Shown: piece by piece, positions 1 to 9,403 of the stretch
Layout: every line of letters begins with the position of its first letter
Position numbering within the stretch: the first letter of the stretch is position 1
Source: a virus
Reading direction: 5' to 3' (one strand)
IMG/VR virus record: IMGVR_UViG_3300042731_004037
Location: 62,001 to 126,000 of that record
Length of the DNA stretch: 64,000 nt
Notes under the pieces: generated by a model
Told to the model about the DNA's origin: nothing
Seen by the model: the letters and a program-made list of their open reading frames with translations, nothing else
The model's database searches: none
Made by a program: the position numbers and the translations under genes

Positions 1-3000
1 CCAGAAGCTAAAAAAATGGTAGCTGATTTTGACAAAGAAAAAGAACTATCTATATCAGAAAAGACCAAGGAAGAGCACCGAATTAATAAAGAAAGAGGAC
101 AATTCTGGAGGCATCAATTTGATATTTCTGAGATAGGTAATAAACCTAGTTTTTGGGAATATCCGAAGGCATACATTTCGAAACGTCTTAAGTATGCTAA
201 TGATACAATAAATCTTACATCTACGGAAAGAAAAATTTTCAATATTTTAAAATCTGCTGTAGACGAATTTAATCTTGGCACTACAATTAGAGTTGCTGGT
301 GGATGGGTGCGAGATAAATTAATGGGTCGGCAATCCAAAGATATTGATATAGCCATAGATAATATGACTGGTAAAGAATTCGTCGATTATATTAATCGTT
401 ATGCACGTATCCATAATATTGATATTACTGCTGGTTTAATTCCTGCTAAACCAGAACAGGGAAAACATTTAGAAACAGCAGTTATACATATGCTTGGAGA
501 ATCAATAGATGTTGTTAATTTGCGAGATGAAGAATATGATGAAGAATCAAGAAAACCAATAGTAACTATTACCGATTCTCCTATAAAAGATGCATTTAGA
601 AGAGATTTAACAATTAATTCTTTATTTTATAATATACATACTAATAAGATAGAAGATTTTACTGGTCAAGGAATATACGATATTAAAAATAAAATATTAC
701 GAACTCCAAAAACTGTCACAGAAGAACAACAAAAAGAAGTTGGTAGACTTATAGATGCTAAACAAATATTTTTGGACGACCCATTACGTGTGTTAAGGGC
801 AATAAGATTCGCTAACAGATATCCTGATTTTAAAATAGATCCTGAAATAATCTCAGCAGCTAAAAATAAAGATGTTCAGGAAGCATTTAGAAATAAGATT
901 ACATGGGAACGTAGACAAGAAGAATTATCAAAAATAATGAGTGAGAATCGTAGCCCGCGTGAAGCCCTCGAATTAATTAAAGATTTAGGGTATAGGTCTG
1001 AAATTCTACAACTACCAGATGAATATTCTGAATGGGAGTTAGATCAAAACAACCCACATCATGAATTTAATGTTTGGGGTCATTTAATGGAAGCCTTAGA
1101 TAATATTTATGAAATTACAAAAAATGAAGATTTAAATAAGGCTGATAGATATATACTTAATTGGGCCACTTTATTACACGATGTTGGAAAATTGGATCCT
1201 ACCGTACAAGGCGTCAAAGAGATGGGAGACAAACTTGTTAATACATATCATGGGCATGAACGTTCCAGCATACAAGCGGCTCAATATATTTTAACCAAAC
1301 TTAAAGGAACAAAAGGTAAAGATATAAAGCGTGTACAAAGTTTAATTGATGCCGCTAGACGTGTAGATTTAGATCCAGATAAAGCGTCTAAGATTACAGC
1401 AAAAGCAATAAGAAATATTTTGAAACTTACACAAGAATTTGGTGATGACTGGAAACGTGCTTTGCAAGTGGCTTTAGCCGATGCCGCAGCTCATAAAGGA
1501 GGATGGCTACCAACTTTTCCTATGGAAGGATATGATTATCTTACACGCCAATTTGAAAAAGTTCCCACAACTACGGCGTTAGTTCCTTTGATTAGTGGAT
1601 TTGATCTGCAAAATTTATTTAATAGACGTCCAGGTAAGTGGATAGGACAAATAAATAAAGAACTTCAGATATGGCAAACACAAGCTGCAACTCACAATAT
1701 AGAACTATCTAGAGAAGATGTAATACATTTTCTGGAATCATTTGATGCTCAAAACATATATGACGAAAAAACTCATGAGTACAAGGAACCTATTGTGTCA
1801 ATGATAAAAGAGGCTAGATTTATATCTAAATGTGCTGAAAAAGAATCAGAGGACGGTAAATACGAAAAAGAAAAAAATGATCCAAAGTGGGATGAAGTGC
1901 TGATAGATAAAGATAGAAAATTAACTCGCAGACAGATACGCGATCATTATATAAAAAATAAATCAAAAATAATGTCAGAAATAAAAGGTAAACCTGTAAT
2001 GTTATTTATAGGTACAGGTAAAAACCAAAATGTGCTCAAACGAAATCATAATGATAAAAGGATAATAATTTCTGATAATAAAGATTATAATTATTGGGTA
2101 GATCGTCGTGTGGTATCAATTCATAGAGTAATTGAATCTAAAACAGATTTAGGATTTGTTGATTTAGATGTTCATGGTAATTTTTCTAAGGAAAAAACAT
2201 TAAAATATGCAAAGAAAATTACATCTAAGATTAAATCAAAATATGGCAAGCCTACTATCTATGAAAGCGGTGGTACTGGTTATCATGTGGAGTTTCATAC
2301 AAAAAAAACTAATGTTGATGCTTTGAGAAATGAACTTCGTGAAATGTGCGAAGATTTAAATGAAGATTTTGATGGATTTACTACTGGAATAGTTAAAGGT
2401 GATGGCGTTCGTACAGATACGACAACATTAAAAACTAACGGAAACATTAGAGTTCCGTATGCTTTGCATGAAAAATATGGTGGAATAAAAAAACCCATTA
2501 GTCATGGCGGAGATGACGCAAGAGATCATTTGTCGATTAGAGATAATGGAAAAACAAATAAAATAGTAGCATCTGTATTATATTTATCAGGAATTCCAGA
2601 TGATATTCTTGAATTATTATCACATTTACCTGGCTTTTTCCCGTTTCCATCGGCTGAAGAAGATGGTATAGTGTCAGGAAAAATCATAATATTGCCAAAT
2701 GTTTATATTTTATGGAATTATCTTGATAAAGCCAGATCCCATGTGTCTGAACAACATGGCTATAATGCTTCTGTTCGGTTGAGATATATAGTTGATGAAG
2801 CAAATCAATCACAATATATTACCGTTTTTGAATATAATAGTAAAGATCCTTATGAGACATTTAAACAATTACAATCATTTTTGATGGACCAAGATTTACA
2901 TCAAAAAATGTTAAAAATTATTTCCGACAAAGAGGGATCCGAACAAGAGGAATTAGCTAAAGTTATACCATTGTTTAAAGATAAATCAAGTAGCGAAGGC

Positions 3001-4917
3001 ACATATTTGCTATCTAAATGTGCTAAAAAGAAACCAATTGGTATATTTGCAGTGTTACCAAAAAGTTTATCAAAACAGTTTTCTTCACTTGGAGAACATG
3101 ATAATAGTGTTCCGCATATAACATTATTATATATTGGTAAAAATGTCAAAAATAATCAACATAATCTGCTTTTACAAACTGTAGAAAGAATTTTAGAAAA
3201 ATGGATGCCCTTTATTGTTGAATTTGATAATAAAGTTTCATATTTTCCTGCAACTAAACATTCGGATGGATGCAAAGTGGCAAAAATAAAAATACTGTCC
3301 GAACAATTAAAGAAGTTACACAAAGAACTTAAAAAAGGGCTTGTTAGCGTTGGAATCGATGTAGATGATCATTTTGAAAATTACAGTCCTCATATAACTT
3401 TAGAATATATGGAACCTCCAAAAGTTAAATATGACGGAAAAACTCCAGAAGGCTCCTGGTTAATAGATTCAGTAGAAATATGGGGTTGTGGAAAAAATAA
3501 AACATTTCGACTTCCAAAAGTACTTTCCAAGAGAGCAAAATTGCCATATGGGTGGTGGCTTTCTCCTGACGGGCAATTATATGAAGTTGATGTATTTGGT
3601 CATACTATCTTTGTTGATGAGCATAAGGAATTATTTAAAGATATGTCTGGTGGAGAATATGATATAGCATTTGATAATGATTGGATCCGTATTGTAAAAG
3701 CAGACAATAATTTGGATTTGGAATTCCCAGCTAAAGAAGATAAGTATATTAGGCGTGTTCAATCTGTTGATTTGCCAGGTATATATAAATCGGTAGAAAT
3801 TAGTTGGCCAGGAGGATATATACTAAATATACCTTATTCAATATTTGTTGCGTCAAGTGGTTTTGATGATTTAGAAAGATTTATGAAATATAGAACATCA
3901 TCTAGATGGGAAGGCACATCTGGTGCTTTTCCAATAAAAATTCCATATTCTATGTTTATTACGTCAAGTGGATTTGATGATATGTTTTCGTCTAAATGGG
4001 CATCTATACATTCATTTATATCAAAAAGAGCGGATACGTCAGATGCTTGGTGGCTTTCTCCAGATAACAAACTATATCCGGTGGGATTTTTTGAACATGC
4101 ACGATTTATTACAGAAAATATAGACCTTTTTGAAGGAGCACCTGAAATTACAGATAAGAATTATTATGAAATATATAATATTGCCTTCGAACGTGGATGG
4201 ATTAGATTAGTAACACTGCGTGGTTATTTGCAAGTCCAAGTTCCATCTTTTGATGATTTATATTTAAAACGAGTCCAAAATATTGTTCCATATCTTCCAA
4301 TAATAAATATTAAAAAGATAGACATATTGGCTTCAAATGACATTGAAGTTGGTCCATTTAATCTGTTAGATTTTTTGACAGCCAATAGTTTTAAAGATCT
4401 TGAGAGATTAGACAAACAATCTTTTAAATCAAATTTTCGTTATATATCAAAAAGAGCCAAGTCAATATCAAAAGATCCTTTATCAGTTTATAAAAAGAAA
4501 CGGAATTTCAATGAAACGAAAGAGCCAAAAGAAAATGGTAAAGGAAAAAATATATTTGTTATCCAAAAACATGAGGCACATAGAGCTGGGACTCATTTTG
4601 ATTTACGTCTGCAAAAAGATAATGTGCTGGAAAGTTGGGCGATACCAAAAGCGAAATTACCATCAAAGGGAGAAAGATTACTTGCAACTATCACAGAACC
4701 ACATCCTTTGAGTTATACAGGTAGTTACACTATACCTTCTGGGGAATATGGAGCAGGGAAAGTTTCAGTTTATCAAAAAGGACATTACAAACCTATTAGT
4801 TGGTCAAATAAAAAAATTGAGTTCGAGATATCGAGCGGAAAAGCGAAAGGGAAATATGTATTAGTTCATACAGATGGAAAGAAATGGTTATGGATGATAA
4901 AAAAAGATGAAAATTAG
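1..4917 (+). CDS. Giant RNA/DNA end-processing polyprotein (5' truncated by window)
   Basis: The frame is open to base 1, so the ATG at 16 is probably internal. Residues below count from that ATG. Residues 70-590 are a class II tRNA nucleotidyltransferase/poly(A) polymerase: GGWVRD near 95, DIDIAID near 110, RDLTINS near 196, DDPLRVLRA near 254, then an HD domain (LLHDVGK near 386). Residues 630-880 resemble the LigD polymerase (archaeo-eukaryotic primase) domain: LTRRQIRDHY near 636, VDLDVH near 715, SGGTGYHV near 753. Residues 1010-1165 are a 2H phosphoesterase with two PHITL-x-Y motifs near 1033 and 1125. Two WWLSPD modules start near 1179 and 1345. Residues 1508-1633 match the LigD 3'-phosphoesterase (QKHEAHRAGTHFDLRL, EPHPLSY, IPSGEYGAGKV). 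No ligase domain is visible; one could lie upstream. The joint role in RNA/DNA end repair is inferred. Domain calls are strong. Confidence 0.88.
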   Translation, partial: PEAKKMVADFDKEKELSISEKTKEEHRINKERGQFWRHQFDISEIGNKPSFWEYPKAYISKRLKYANDTINLTSTERKIFNILKSAVDEFNLGTTIRVAGGWVRDKLMGRQSKDIDIAIDNMTGKEFVDYINRYARIHNIDITAGLIPAKPEQGKHLETAVIHMLGESIDVVNLRDEEYDEESRKPIVTITDSPIKDAFRRDLTINSLFYNIHTNKIEDFTGQGIYDIKNKILRTPKTVTEEQQKEVGRLIDAKQIFLDDPLRVLRAIRFANRYPDFKIDPEIISAAKNKDVQEAFRNKITWERRQEELSKIMSENRSPREALELIKDLGYRSEILQLPDEYSEWELDQNNPHHEFNVWGHLMEALDNIYEITKNEDLNKADRYILNWATLLHDVGKLDPTVQGVKEMGDKLVNTYHGHERSSIQAAQYILTKLKGTKGKDIKRVQSLIDAARRVDLDPDKASKITAKAIRNILKLTQEFGDDWKRALQVALADAAAHKGGWLPTFPMEGYDYLTRQFEKVPTTTALVPLISGFDLQNLFNRRPGKWIGQINKELQIWQTQAATHNIELSREDVIHFLESFDAQNIYDEKTHEYKEPIVSMIKEARFISKCAEKESEDGKYEKEKNDPKWDEVLIDKDRKLTRRQIRDHYIKNKSKIMSEIKGKPVMLFIGTGKNQNVLKRNHNDKRIIISDNKDYNYWVDRRVVSIHRVIESKTDLGFVDLDVHGNFSKEKTLKYAKKITSKIKSKYGKPTIYESGGTGYHVEFHTKKTNVDALRNELREMCEDLNEDFDGFTTGIVKGDGVRTDTTTLKTNGNIRVPYALHEKYGGIKKPISHGGDDARDHLSIRDNGKTNKIVASVLYLSGIPDDILELLSHLPGFFPFPSAEEDGIVSGKIIILPNVYILWNYLDKARSHVSEQHGYNASVRLRYIVDEANQSQYITVFEYNSKDPYETFKQLQSFLMDQDLHQKMLKIISDKEGSEQEELAKVIPLFKDKSSSEGTYLLSKCAKKKPIGIFAVLPKSLSKQFSSLGEHDNSVPHITLLYIGKNVKNNQHNLLLQTVERILEKWMPFIVEFDNKVSYFPATKHSDGCKVAKIKILSEQLKKLHKELKKGLVSVGIDVDDHFENYSPHITLEYMEPPKVKYDGKTPEGSWLIDSVEIWGCGKNKTFRLPKVLSKRAKLPYGWWLSPDGQLYEVDVFGHTIFVDEHKELFKDMSGGEYDIAFDNDWIRIVKADNNLDLEFPAKEDKYIRRVQSVDLPGIYKSVEISWPGGYILNIPYSIFVASSGFDDLERFMKYRTSSRWEGTSGAFPIKIPYSMFITSSGFDDMFSSKWASIHSFISKRADTSDAWWLSPDNKLYPVGFFEHARFITENIDLFEGAPEITDKNYYEIYNIAFERGWIRLVTLRGYLQVQVPSFDDLYLKRVQNIVPYLPIINIKKIDILASNDIEVGPFNLLDFLTANSFKDLERLDKQSFKSNFRYISKRAKSISKDPLSVYKKKRNFNETKEPKENGKGKNIFVIQKHEAHRAGTHFDLRLQKDNVLESWAIPKAKLPSKGERLLATITEPHPLSYTGSYTIPSGEYGAGKVSVYQKGHYKPISWSNKKIEFEISSGKAKGKYVLVHTDGKKWLWMIKKDEN

Positions 4918-5066
4918 AGTACGTGAATCGCAGCCGATAAACATGCCATTTAATTAAGGCTAATCAACAGTTAAACAGTTGAAAAGAAAATATTATACTA
5001 ATAATTAGATTTATATTGAGATCTAATGAAAATATTATGATAACAATTCCAAAAAAGGCCGAAACA

Positions 5067-5393
5067 ATGTCACAATATATAATAAAAGTAAATGGATATG
5101 AAATATTAAATATGGCTACAGTAAGTGTTGTAGTAATGGATACCAAATCAAATGAAATGATAAGTTATAAGGAATTTAACGGTTCAAGCATAAAAGACCT
5201 TTTGCCAGAAATATGGAATTATATTAGAACATTAAAAAGAAAATACCCTGGTATTCAGGTAGATAGTACTGGTTTACCTAAGCAATCTTCTTTAAATATA
5301 TTTAATAATCTTGTAAGTTTGGCTAATAATTTAGACCGAAATGGGTTTTATGATGAAGCTAGTGAAATAGATAAAATATTATTTAAACTATAA
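5067..5393 (+). CDS. Small protein with C-terminal LD helical motif
   Basis: I do not recognise a family. The frame is open from a TTG at 5016, but the ATG at 5067 is preferred because an AAAGG stands eight bases upstream. The N-terminal half looks like a small alpha/beta domain (MSQYIIKVNGYEI, then alternating hydrophobic strands). The last 28 residues carry the LD motif seen in many neighbours (LVSLANNLD, then GFYDEASEIDKIL). The 150 bases upstream hold no gene. It opens a run of closely spaced plus-strand genes and is probably a virion-associated protein, by context only. Confidence 0.7.
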   Translation: MSQYIIKVNGYEILNMATVSVVVMDTKSNEMISYKEFNGSSIKDLLPEIWNYIRTLKRKYPGIQVDSTGLPKQSSLNIFNNLVSLANNLDRNGFYDEASEIDKILFKL

Positions 5394-5405
5394 GGATACT
5401 TAATA

Positions 5406-5726
5406 ATGGCACAGCTTGGTAAATTTTTTGAAAAACGTTTTAAAGGCAAGGAAGTAGAATTATATACTGGGATAGATCGCGAATGGATTACTTATGCTGA
5501 TTCTACAACCATCAATGGCACTCTTATGCGTGTTATTTTTAAAGAATATGACGAAGATAGTGGTGTTCTAATATTTACAACTTCTGATGGAGAACATGAA
5601 ATATATGTTTCAGAAGATGCTATTGAAATGTTTTGGCCTCCTGGGTTCCACTTGATAGAACACTCTCGAACCGTTATGAATACTGGTCAAAGAATTTTTA
5701 ATAGAAAAAACCGGGATTTTATGTAA
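5406..5726 (+). CDS. Hypothetical 106-residue protein
   Basis: No family is recognised. The start at 5406 follows an AGGA ten bases upstream and sits 12 bases after the previous stop. Short alternating strands (KEVELYTG, TLMRVIFKEY, GVLIFTTSDGEHEIYV) suggest a small beta-barrel fold, followed by an aromatic WPPGFHLIEH segment. It has no transmembrane segment and no LD motif, unlike its neighbours. It lies in the same operon-like run. Confidence 0.65.
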   Translation: MAQLGKFFEKRFKGKEVELYTGIDREWITYADSTTINGTLMRVIFKEYDEDSGVLIFTTSDGEHEIYVSEDAIEMFWPPGFHLIEHSRTVMNTGQRIFNRKNRDFM

Positions 5727-5738
5727 TAGGAGACTAAC

Positions 5739-6671
5739 ATGTCTAAAATTGTATTAGCAGATGGATCCAACGATATGAGCACCATACTTTCTTTTTTGGA
5801 AGCTTTAGAAGAAATGTATGAGCATATGCATTGGCATTCTTCAGGAAATAATTATTATGGAGATCATTTGTTGTATGAAAGATTATATGATGAGATAGAA
5901 GAAGAGATAGATTCTGTGGCTGAGAAGGCTATAGGTATATTTGGCCCGGATTCTATAGGGCCAAATAAAAATACCGCTATGACTGCGAATATAGTAAGTA
6001 ATTTGATATCTGATACCGATACAGCAGATAAATTCCCAATTTTATCTATTAAAGCAGAAGAAAAATTTATTTCCATTGTTTCTGATGCTTTAACATCTAT
6101 GGAAAAAGATAATGAATTAACCGATGGGATTGATAATTTATTACAAGGTGTGGTTGATTTACATGAAAGTCATCTGTATTTATTAAAACAAAGGAATGAA
6201 CGTAGGGAGGCTATGATGAGTCCATTAGTTGCATTGTATAAGATAGCATATATACTTGATACAAAAGGAATGTATAATGAAGCAAAAGAAATAGAAAAGG
6301 TCATGGAATCAATGGCGGAGCGCGTTGGTATTAAACCCGATGATATGATTGCTCTTGCAGATTATTTTGATCAATTAGGTGAAACTGCATTAGCAAACAA
6401 ATTTGATGAATTAGTGAAAGAAGCTTCTAAAAAGAAAACTAAGTATAAAACATATAAAGGTCCAGGAGAAAAAAAGCCTGAAGGGGCTGAGCATAAGGCT
6501 CCTAAAAAATGGTGGAATGAACAAGTTGCCGAAATTAAGAAAAAGAACCCGGACTATTCTTCTAAACGTGTAAGCGAAATTGTTGGAGATATCTGGGACA
6601 ATCAGCTGTCTGATGCCAAACGTAGCTCGATATACAAGCGCTATAGTAAAACGAAGAGTCCAAATAAGTAA
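5739..6671 (+). CDS. Dps/ferritin-like protein with LD motifs and basic tail
   Basis: Residues 15-150 look like a four-helix ferritin/Dps-type domain: the segment EHMHWHSSGNNYYGDHLLYE followed by IEEEIDSVAEKAIG fits the diiron-site helix pattern (H, W, H, then E-x2-D). This fold usually binds or oxidises iron and, in Dps, protects DNA. Two LD-type helices follow: LYKIAYILDTKGMYNEAKEIE near 165 and IALADYFDQLGETALANKFDE near 205. The C-terminal 75 residues are lysine-rich (KAPKKWWNEQVAEI, then IVGDIWDNQLSDAKR) and could bind nucleic acid. A GGAG stands nine bases before the ATG. The ferritin-like call rests on motif pattern only; a protein condensing DNA inside the head is an inference. Confidence 0.65.
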   Translation: MSKIVLADGSNDMSTILSFLEALEEMYEHMHWHSSGNNYYGDHLLYERLYDEIEEEIDSVAEKAIGIFGPDSIGPNKNTAMTANIVSNLISDTDTADKFPILSIKAEEKFISIVSDALTSMEKDNELTDGIDNLLQGVVDLHESHLYLLKQRNERREAMMSPLVALYKIAYILDTKGMYNEAKEIEKVMESMAERVGIKPDDMIALADYFDQLGETALANKFDELVKEASKKKTKYKTYKGPGEKKPEGAEHKAPKKWWNEQVAEIKKKNPDYSSKRVSEIVGDIWDNQLSDAKRSSIYKRYSKTKSPNK

Positions 6672-6688
6672 TTCACAAGGATTTTAAA

Positions 6689-7585
6689 ATGCCTATACCA
6701 GTGGATACATATAAATTTGTTAAAATAGCAGTTGATACAAATAAAGACGACTCTATGTTTGAGGAAGAAGAATACAAAGTTTCGCCTGGATTAGCGGAAA
6801 GAGTACGAGAGGATTATAATAATCTAGACAATGATGATTGGCAAAGAAGGATCTCATTTTTAAATAGAATTATAAATGAATATTCTGACACAGACTTAGA
6901 AGAATGGGCTATTGAAGAAAAATCAAATTTAGTAGATGTTGAGATGACCGAAAAAGCAGAAGAACTATTAGACGAAGCTCTTAGAAACGATCCAATGGGT
7001 AAAATTATTGTTGATTATTATGATCCTGATGAATGGACTGGCGAGATAGCCTATGAAACTTTTAAAGGAAGAGGGACTCTTGAAAATAATGTAGGGAAAT
7101 CTCTCCCAGAAATTATAAACAGGCATAAAAAAGAAATATATGAGTATTTGGAAGACGAACGCAAGATGAAAGAATTAGAAAATATAGGTAGGTTTAGTGT
7201 TATGCCAGATGAAAAATTAGAAGTACCTACTGATCCACATGAAATAGAGAAGACTTATAGAGAAGTAGGTGGTGAAGAATGGGATGAACGCCATGGGCCA
7301 GTTCCAGCCGGTACATATGATAAACTAAACTGGCCAGACAAAGATGTTAATGATTGGTTAGAACAAAAAGAAAAGGGCGTAACAATTCCTCCATCAGAAC
7401 AAGAAATGTATATGGATCCACCATCCAGTGTTACAAATGAGGAACAATACTGGTATGATTGGTTGAGGGAAAAGAAGAGCCAAACATTTGTAATTAATAT
7501 TCTTACAAAAATTGCTAATCAATTAGATCAAAAAAGATTTTATAATGAAGCTAATGAACTCGATAAAATTATTAAAAAAATATGA
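6689..7585 (+). CDS. Acidic protein with C-terminal LD motif
   Basis: No family recognised. The 298-residue product is strongly acidic and rich in D, E, W and Y, with no membrane segment. The last 31 residues are a clear LD motif (ILTKIANQLDQKRFYNEANE, then LDKII). The start is preceded by AAGGA. The stop overlaps the next start in an ATGA arrangement, so translation of the two is probably coupled. The tag position matches the 5067-5393 product, where the motif also ends the protein. Confidence 0.7.
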   Translation: MPIPVDTYKFVKIAVDTNKDDSMFEEEEYKVSPGLAERVREDYNNLDNDDWQRRISFLNRIINEYSDTDLEEWAIEEKSNLVDVEMTEKAEELLDEALRNDPMGKIIVDYYDPDEWTGEIAYETFKGRGTLENNVGKSLPEIINRHKKEIYEYLEDERKMKELENIGRFSVMPDEKLEVPTDPHEIEKTYREVGGEEWDERHGPVPAGTYDKLNWPDKDVNDWLEQKEKGVTIPPSEQEMYMDPPSSVTNEEQYWYDWLREKKSQTFVINILTKIANQLDQKRFYNEANELDKIIKKI

Positions 7586-7956
7586 AACCAATATCTTTGC
7601 GACACAAAATAGTTGCTACTTCTATAGAAATGTCTTCGGCAAATATTGGTGTCAGTGTCACGGCACGTAAATATTTTAGACGAGCTAATCCAGAATTTGC
7701 TCATATGCCAAACGCGCAGCTTAATGAGGAAATTGCAACTGAGTTTGCAAAAGCTACACCTGTATATAGATTTAAATTGAGATCCGGAGAGATTGCTGAA
7801 GTTAGAGAATCTATGGGTCATTTTATGATAGCTGCAGTGAGAGGGAGAGGTACTGCTAATGTTCGATATGATATTATTGTTGTGCAGCCATCATTTAAAC
7901 CAGTACGAGAAGAAATAAAAAAACAAAGATTACAGCCTGGATGGGGCGCGGAATAG
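7582..7956 (+). CDS. Hypothetical 124-residue basic protein
   Basis: No family recognised. It overlaps the upstream stop by four bases (ATGA). A helical N-terminal half (VTARKYFRRANPEFAHMP) is followed by a beta-rich part (PVYRFKLRSGEIAEVRESMG, then VRYDIIVVQPS) and a basic tail. No LD motif, signal peptide or membrane helix is visible. Confidence 0.65.
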   Translation: MKPISLRHKIVATSIEMSSANIGVSVTARKYFRRANPEFAHMPNAQLNEEIATEFAKATPVYRFKLRSGEIAEVRESMGHFMIAAVRGRGTANVRYDIIVVQPSFKPVREEIKKQRLQPGWGAE

Positions 7957-7965
7957 GAGAAGGTT

Positions 7966-8457
7966 ATGTGTGTATCAATTTTAGAAGAACTTATAAGTTT
8001 CGCTAACAAATTGGACGATAAAGGTCTTTATATAGAAGCGTCTGAAATAGATTCTGTAATAAAAAGCATTGCTGAACAACCAATTTTTAAGTGGAAGGAT
8101 GAAAAAGGAAATGTATATATCACTGATCGTCTTGGGGATGTTCCAGAGCCTTATTATGCTGAATTTCGGGATCGCGCCGAACAAATGAAGAATATGAAAC
8201 CGGAACCACAAAAGTTAATAGAACGTGGAAAGCCACAGGTTATACGTCCTGATGTAATAAGAGATCCAAATATTTTAGCATTTCAAAAACAATATAACGA
8301 GATTTGGGATCAATTAAAAAATATGGGCTTGAGGGTGAGAGGTGGTTTTGGGCCTCGCTTGAAAGAAGATGCTTTATATGGGCCTGCTACAGAACGTGCA
8401 AGGAAAATGTTTCCATGGATGCAAAAAATATTGAAAAATGAATTACGTCAACAATAA
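7966..8457 (+). CDS. LD-motif protein with peptidoglycan-binding-like C-terminus
   Basis: The LD motif is at the very N-terminus (ISFANKLDDKGLYIEASEID), followed by SIAEQP. Residues 105-160 resemble the helical peptidoglycan-binding fold often attached to phage lytic enzymes: FQKQYNEIWDQLKNMG, then DALYGPATERARKMF, the last fitting the DG-x-YGP-x-T-x2-A pattern. No catalytic domain is present. A strong GGAGAAGG precedes the start. A role at the cell wall during entry is possible but inferred. Confidence 0.6.
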   Translation: MCVSILEELISFANKLDDKGLYIEASEIDSVIKSIAEQPIFKWKDEKGNVYITDRLGDVPEPYYAEFRDRAEQMKNMKPEPQKLIERGKPQVIRPDVIRDPNILAFQKQYNEIWDQLKNMGLRVRGGFGPRLKEDALYGPATERARKMFPWMQKILKNELRQQ

Positions 8458-8489
8458 TATGTTTTTATTAAACTAGGAGATGTAAATAA

Positions 8490-9245
8490 ATGCTTATTAA
8501 AATAGCTATCATAAGAAAATTGCCTAGTGGTAAATATCGTTTATATAGTCGTAAAAAAGACGAAAGTGGCCATCGACGTAATTTAGGAACATATGATTCT
8601 TTGGCTGGTGCTAAACAACGTGAAAAAGAAGTACAAACTTTTAAACATCGCGCTGATGATGGGTCTACTGATGACAAAGAAACCAAGGCATTATCAAAAC
8701 TATCTGATATTGCTGGATTTTTGGAAGAAGCGGGTTTCATAGACGCTTCACAATTGGTATTTGATGCCATGTCAGCTATAGATGGTAATTTTGAAGATGA
8801 TTTAAATGATTCAATAATAAATAATGTTCCAGATGTACAAATGAATTATCCTGGGTCTGGCGAGTATATGATGACTGGAGAACCAGCTGGAGGTATGCAA
8901 GGAGTTTTTAATATCCCAGAAGCCGAAAAAATTGCTGAACTAGCAGATCTATTAGATAACATGGGCTTATATAGTGAAGCTAGCGAGTTAGATAACGTTT
9001 TAAAGACTATGATAGATGATGAAATGCTTGAAACTATTAAAAATTTAGAGCGTAGACAGAAGAGAAAACGTAAACAAAAAACCAAGAGAAAGCACAAAAA
9101 AGAAAATGGTGGAACTGAAGTATTAGTTGGCGCTAATGGCCGTGTTCCTACAGATTTCAGCCAGCATTCTGGATTTAATGGACTCTCTGATAGTTATTTT
9201 TATACATCTTATAATAATTTAGAGCCTCCGTATGGCAAACAATAA
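8490..9245 (+). CDS. Protein with phage RKLPSGKYRLYSRK-type N-terminal module and two LD motifs
   Basis: The first 50 residues form a compact basic module (IRKLPSGKYRLYSRKKDE, then RRNLGTYDSLAGAKQREKEV). I recognise this as a recurrent short phage module of unknown function. Two LD-type helices follow, a degenerate one near residue 70 (LSDIAGFLEEAGFIDASQLV) and a canonical one near 150 (IAELADLLDNMGLYSEASEL). A lysine/arginine-rich tract (RRQKRKRKQKTKRKHKKE) then precedes a Ser/Tyr-rich tail. SD AGGAG is well placed. The function is unknown; nucleic-acid contact via the basic tract is plausible. Confidence 0.65.
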   Translation: MLIKIAIIRKLPSGKYRLYSRKKDESGHRRNLGTYDSLAGAKQREKEVQTFKHRADDGSTDDKETKALSKLSDIAGFLEEAGFIDASQLVFDAMSAIDGNFEDDLNDSIINNVPDVQMNYPGSGEYMMTGEPAGGMQGVFNIPEAEKIAELADLLDNMGLYSEASELDNVLKTMIDDEMLETIKNLERRQKRKRKQKTKRKHKKENGGTEVLVGANGRVPTDFSQHSGFNGLSDSYFYTSYNNLEPPYGKQ

Positions 9246-9280
9246 GATTTTAATAAATTTTGTATAAATATGCTTAATAT

Positions 9281-9311
9281 TTTGAATATTATGATTATTA
9301 TAATATTCAAA
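9281..9311. other. AT-rich perfect hairpin in intergenic gap
   Basis: A 12-base inverted repeat (TTTGAATATTAT, mirrored after a 7-base loop) lies in the 160-base gap after the gene ending at 9245. There is no following U-run, so it may be a weak terminator, an RNA processing site or an operator. Confidence 0.4.
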
Positions 9312-9323
9312 CGTTGGTAAAAA

Positions 9324-9356
9324 TCTATTAATATTTCTAAACTATAACGTAGGGAT
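9324..9356 (+). promoter_or_regulatory. Candidate phage promoter (TCTATTAATATTT element)
   Basis: TCTATTAATATTT is followed 25 bases downstream by GTAGGGATTG. Both words recur with nearly the same spacing at 35279, and the first word recurs at 24747 and 30555. All four sites are in gaps upstream of plus-strand genes. That recurrence is the only evidence. Confidence 0.35.
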
Positions 9357-9403
9357 TGTTATATTTTAAATAGTTTTTTTGAGAGATGTTATGAGGGCAA
9401 CAG

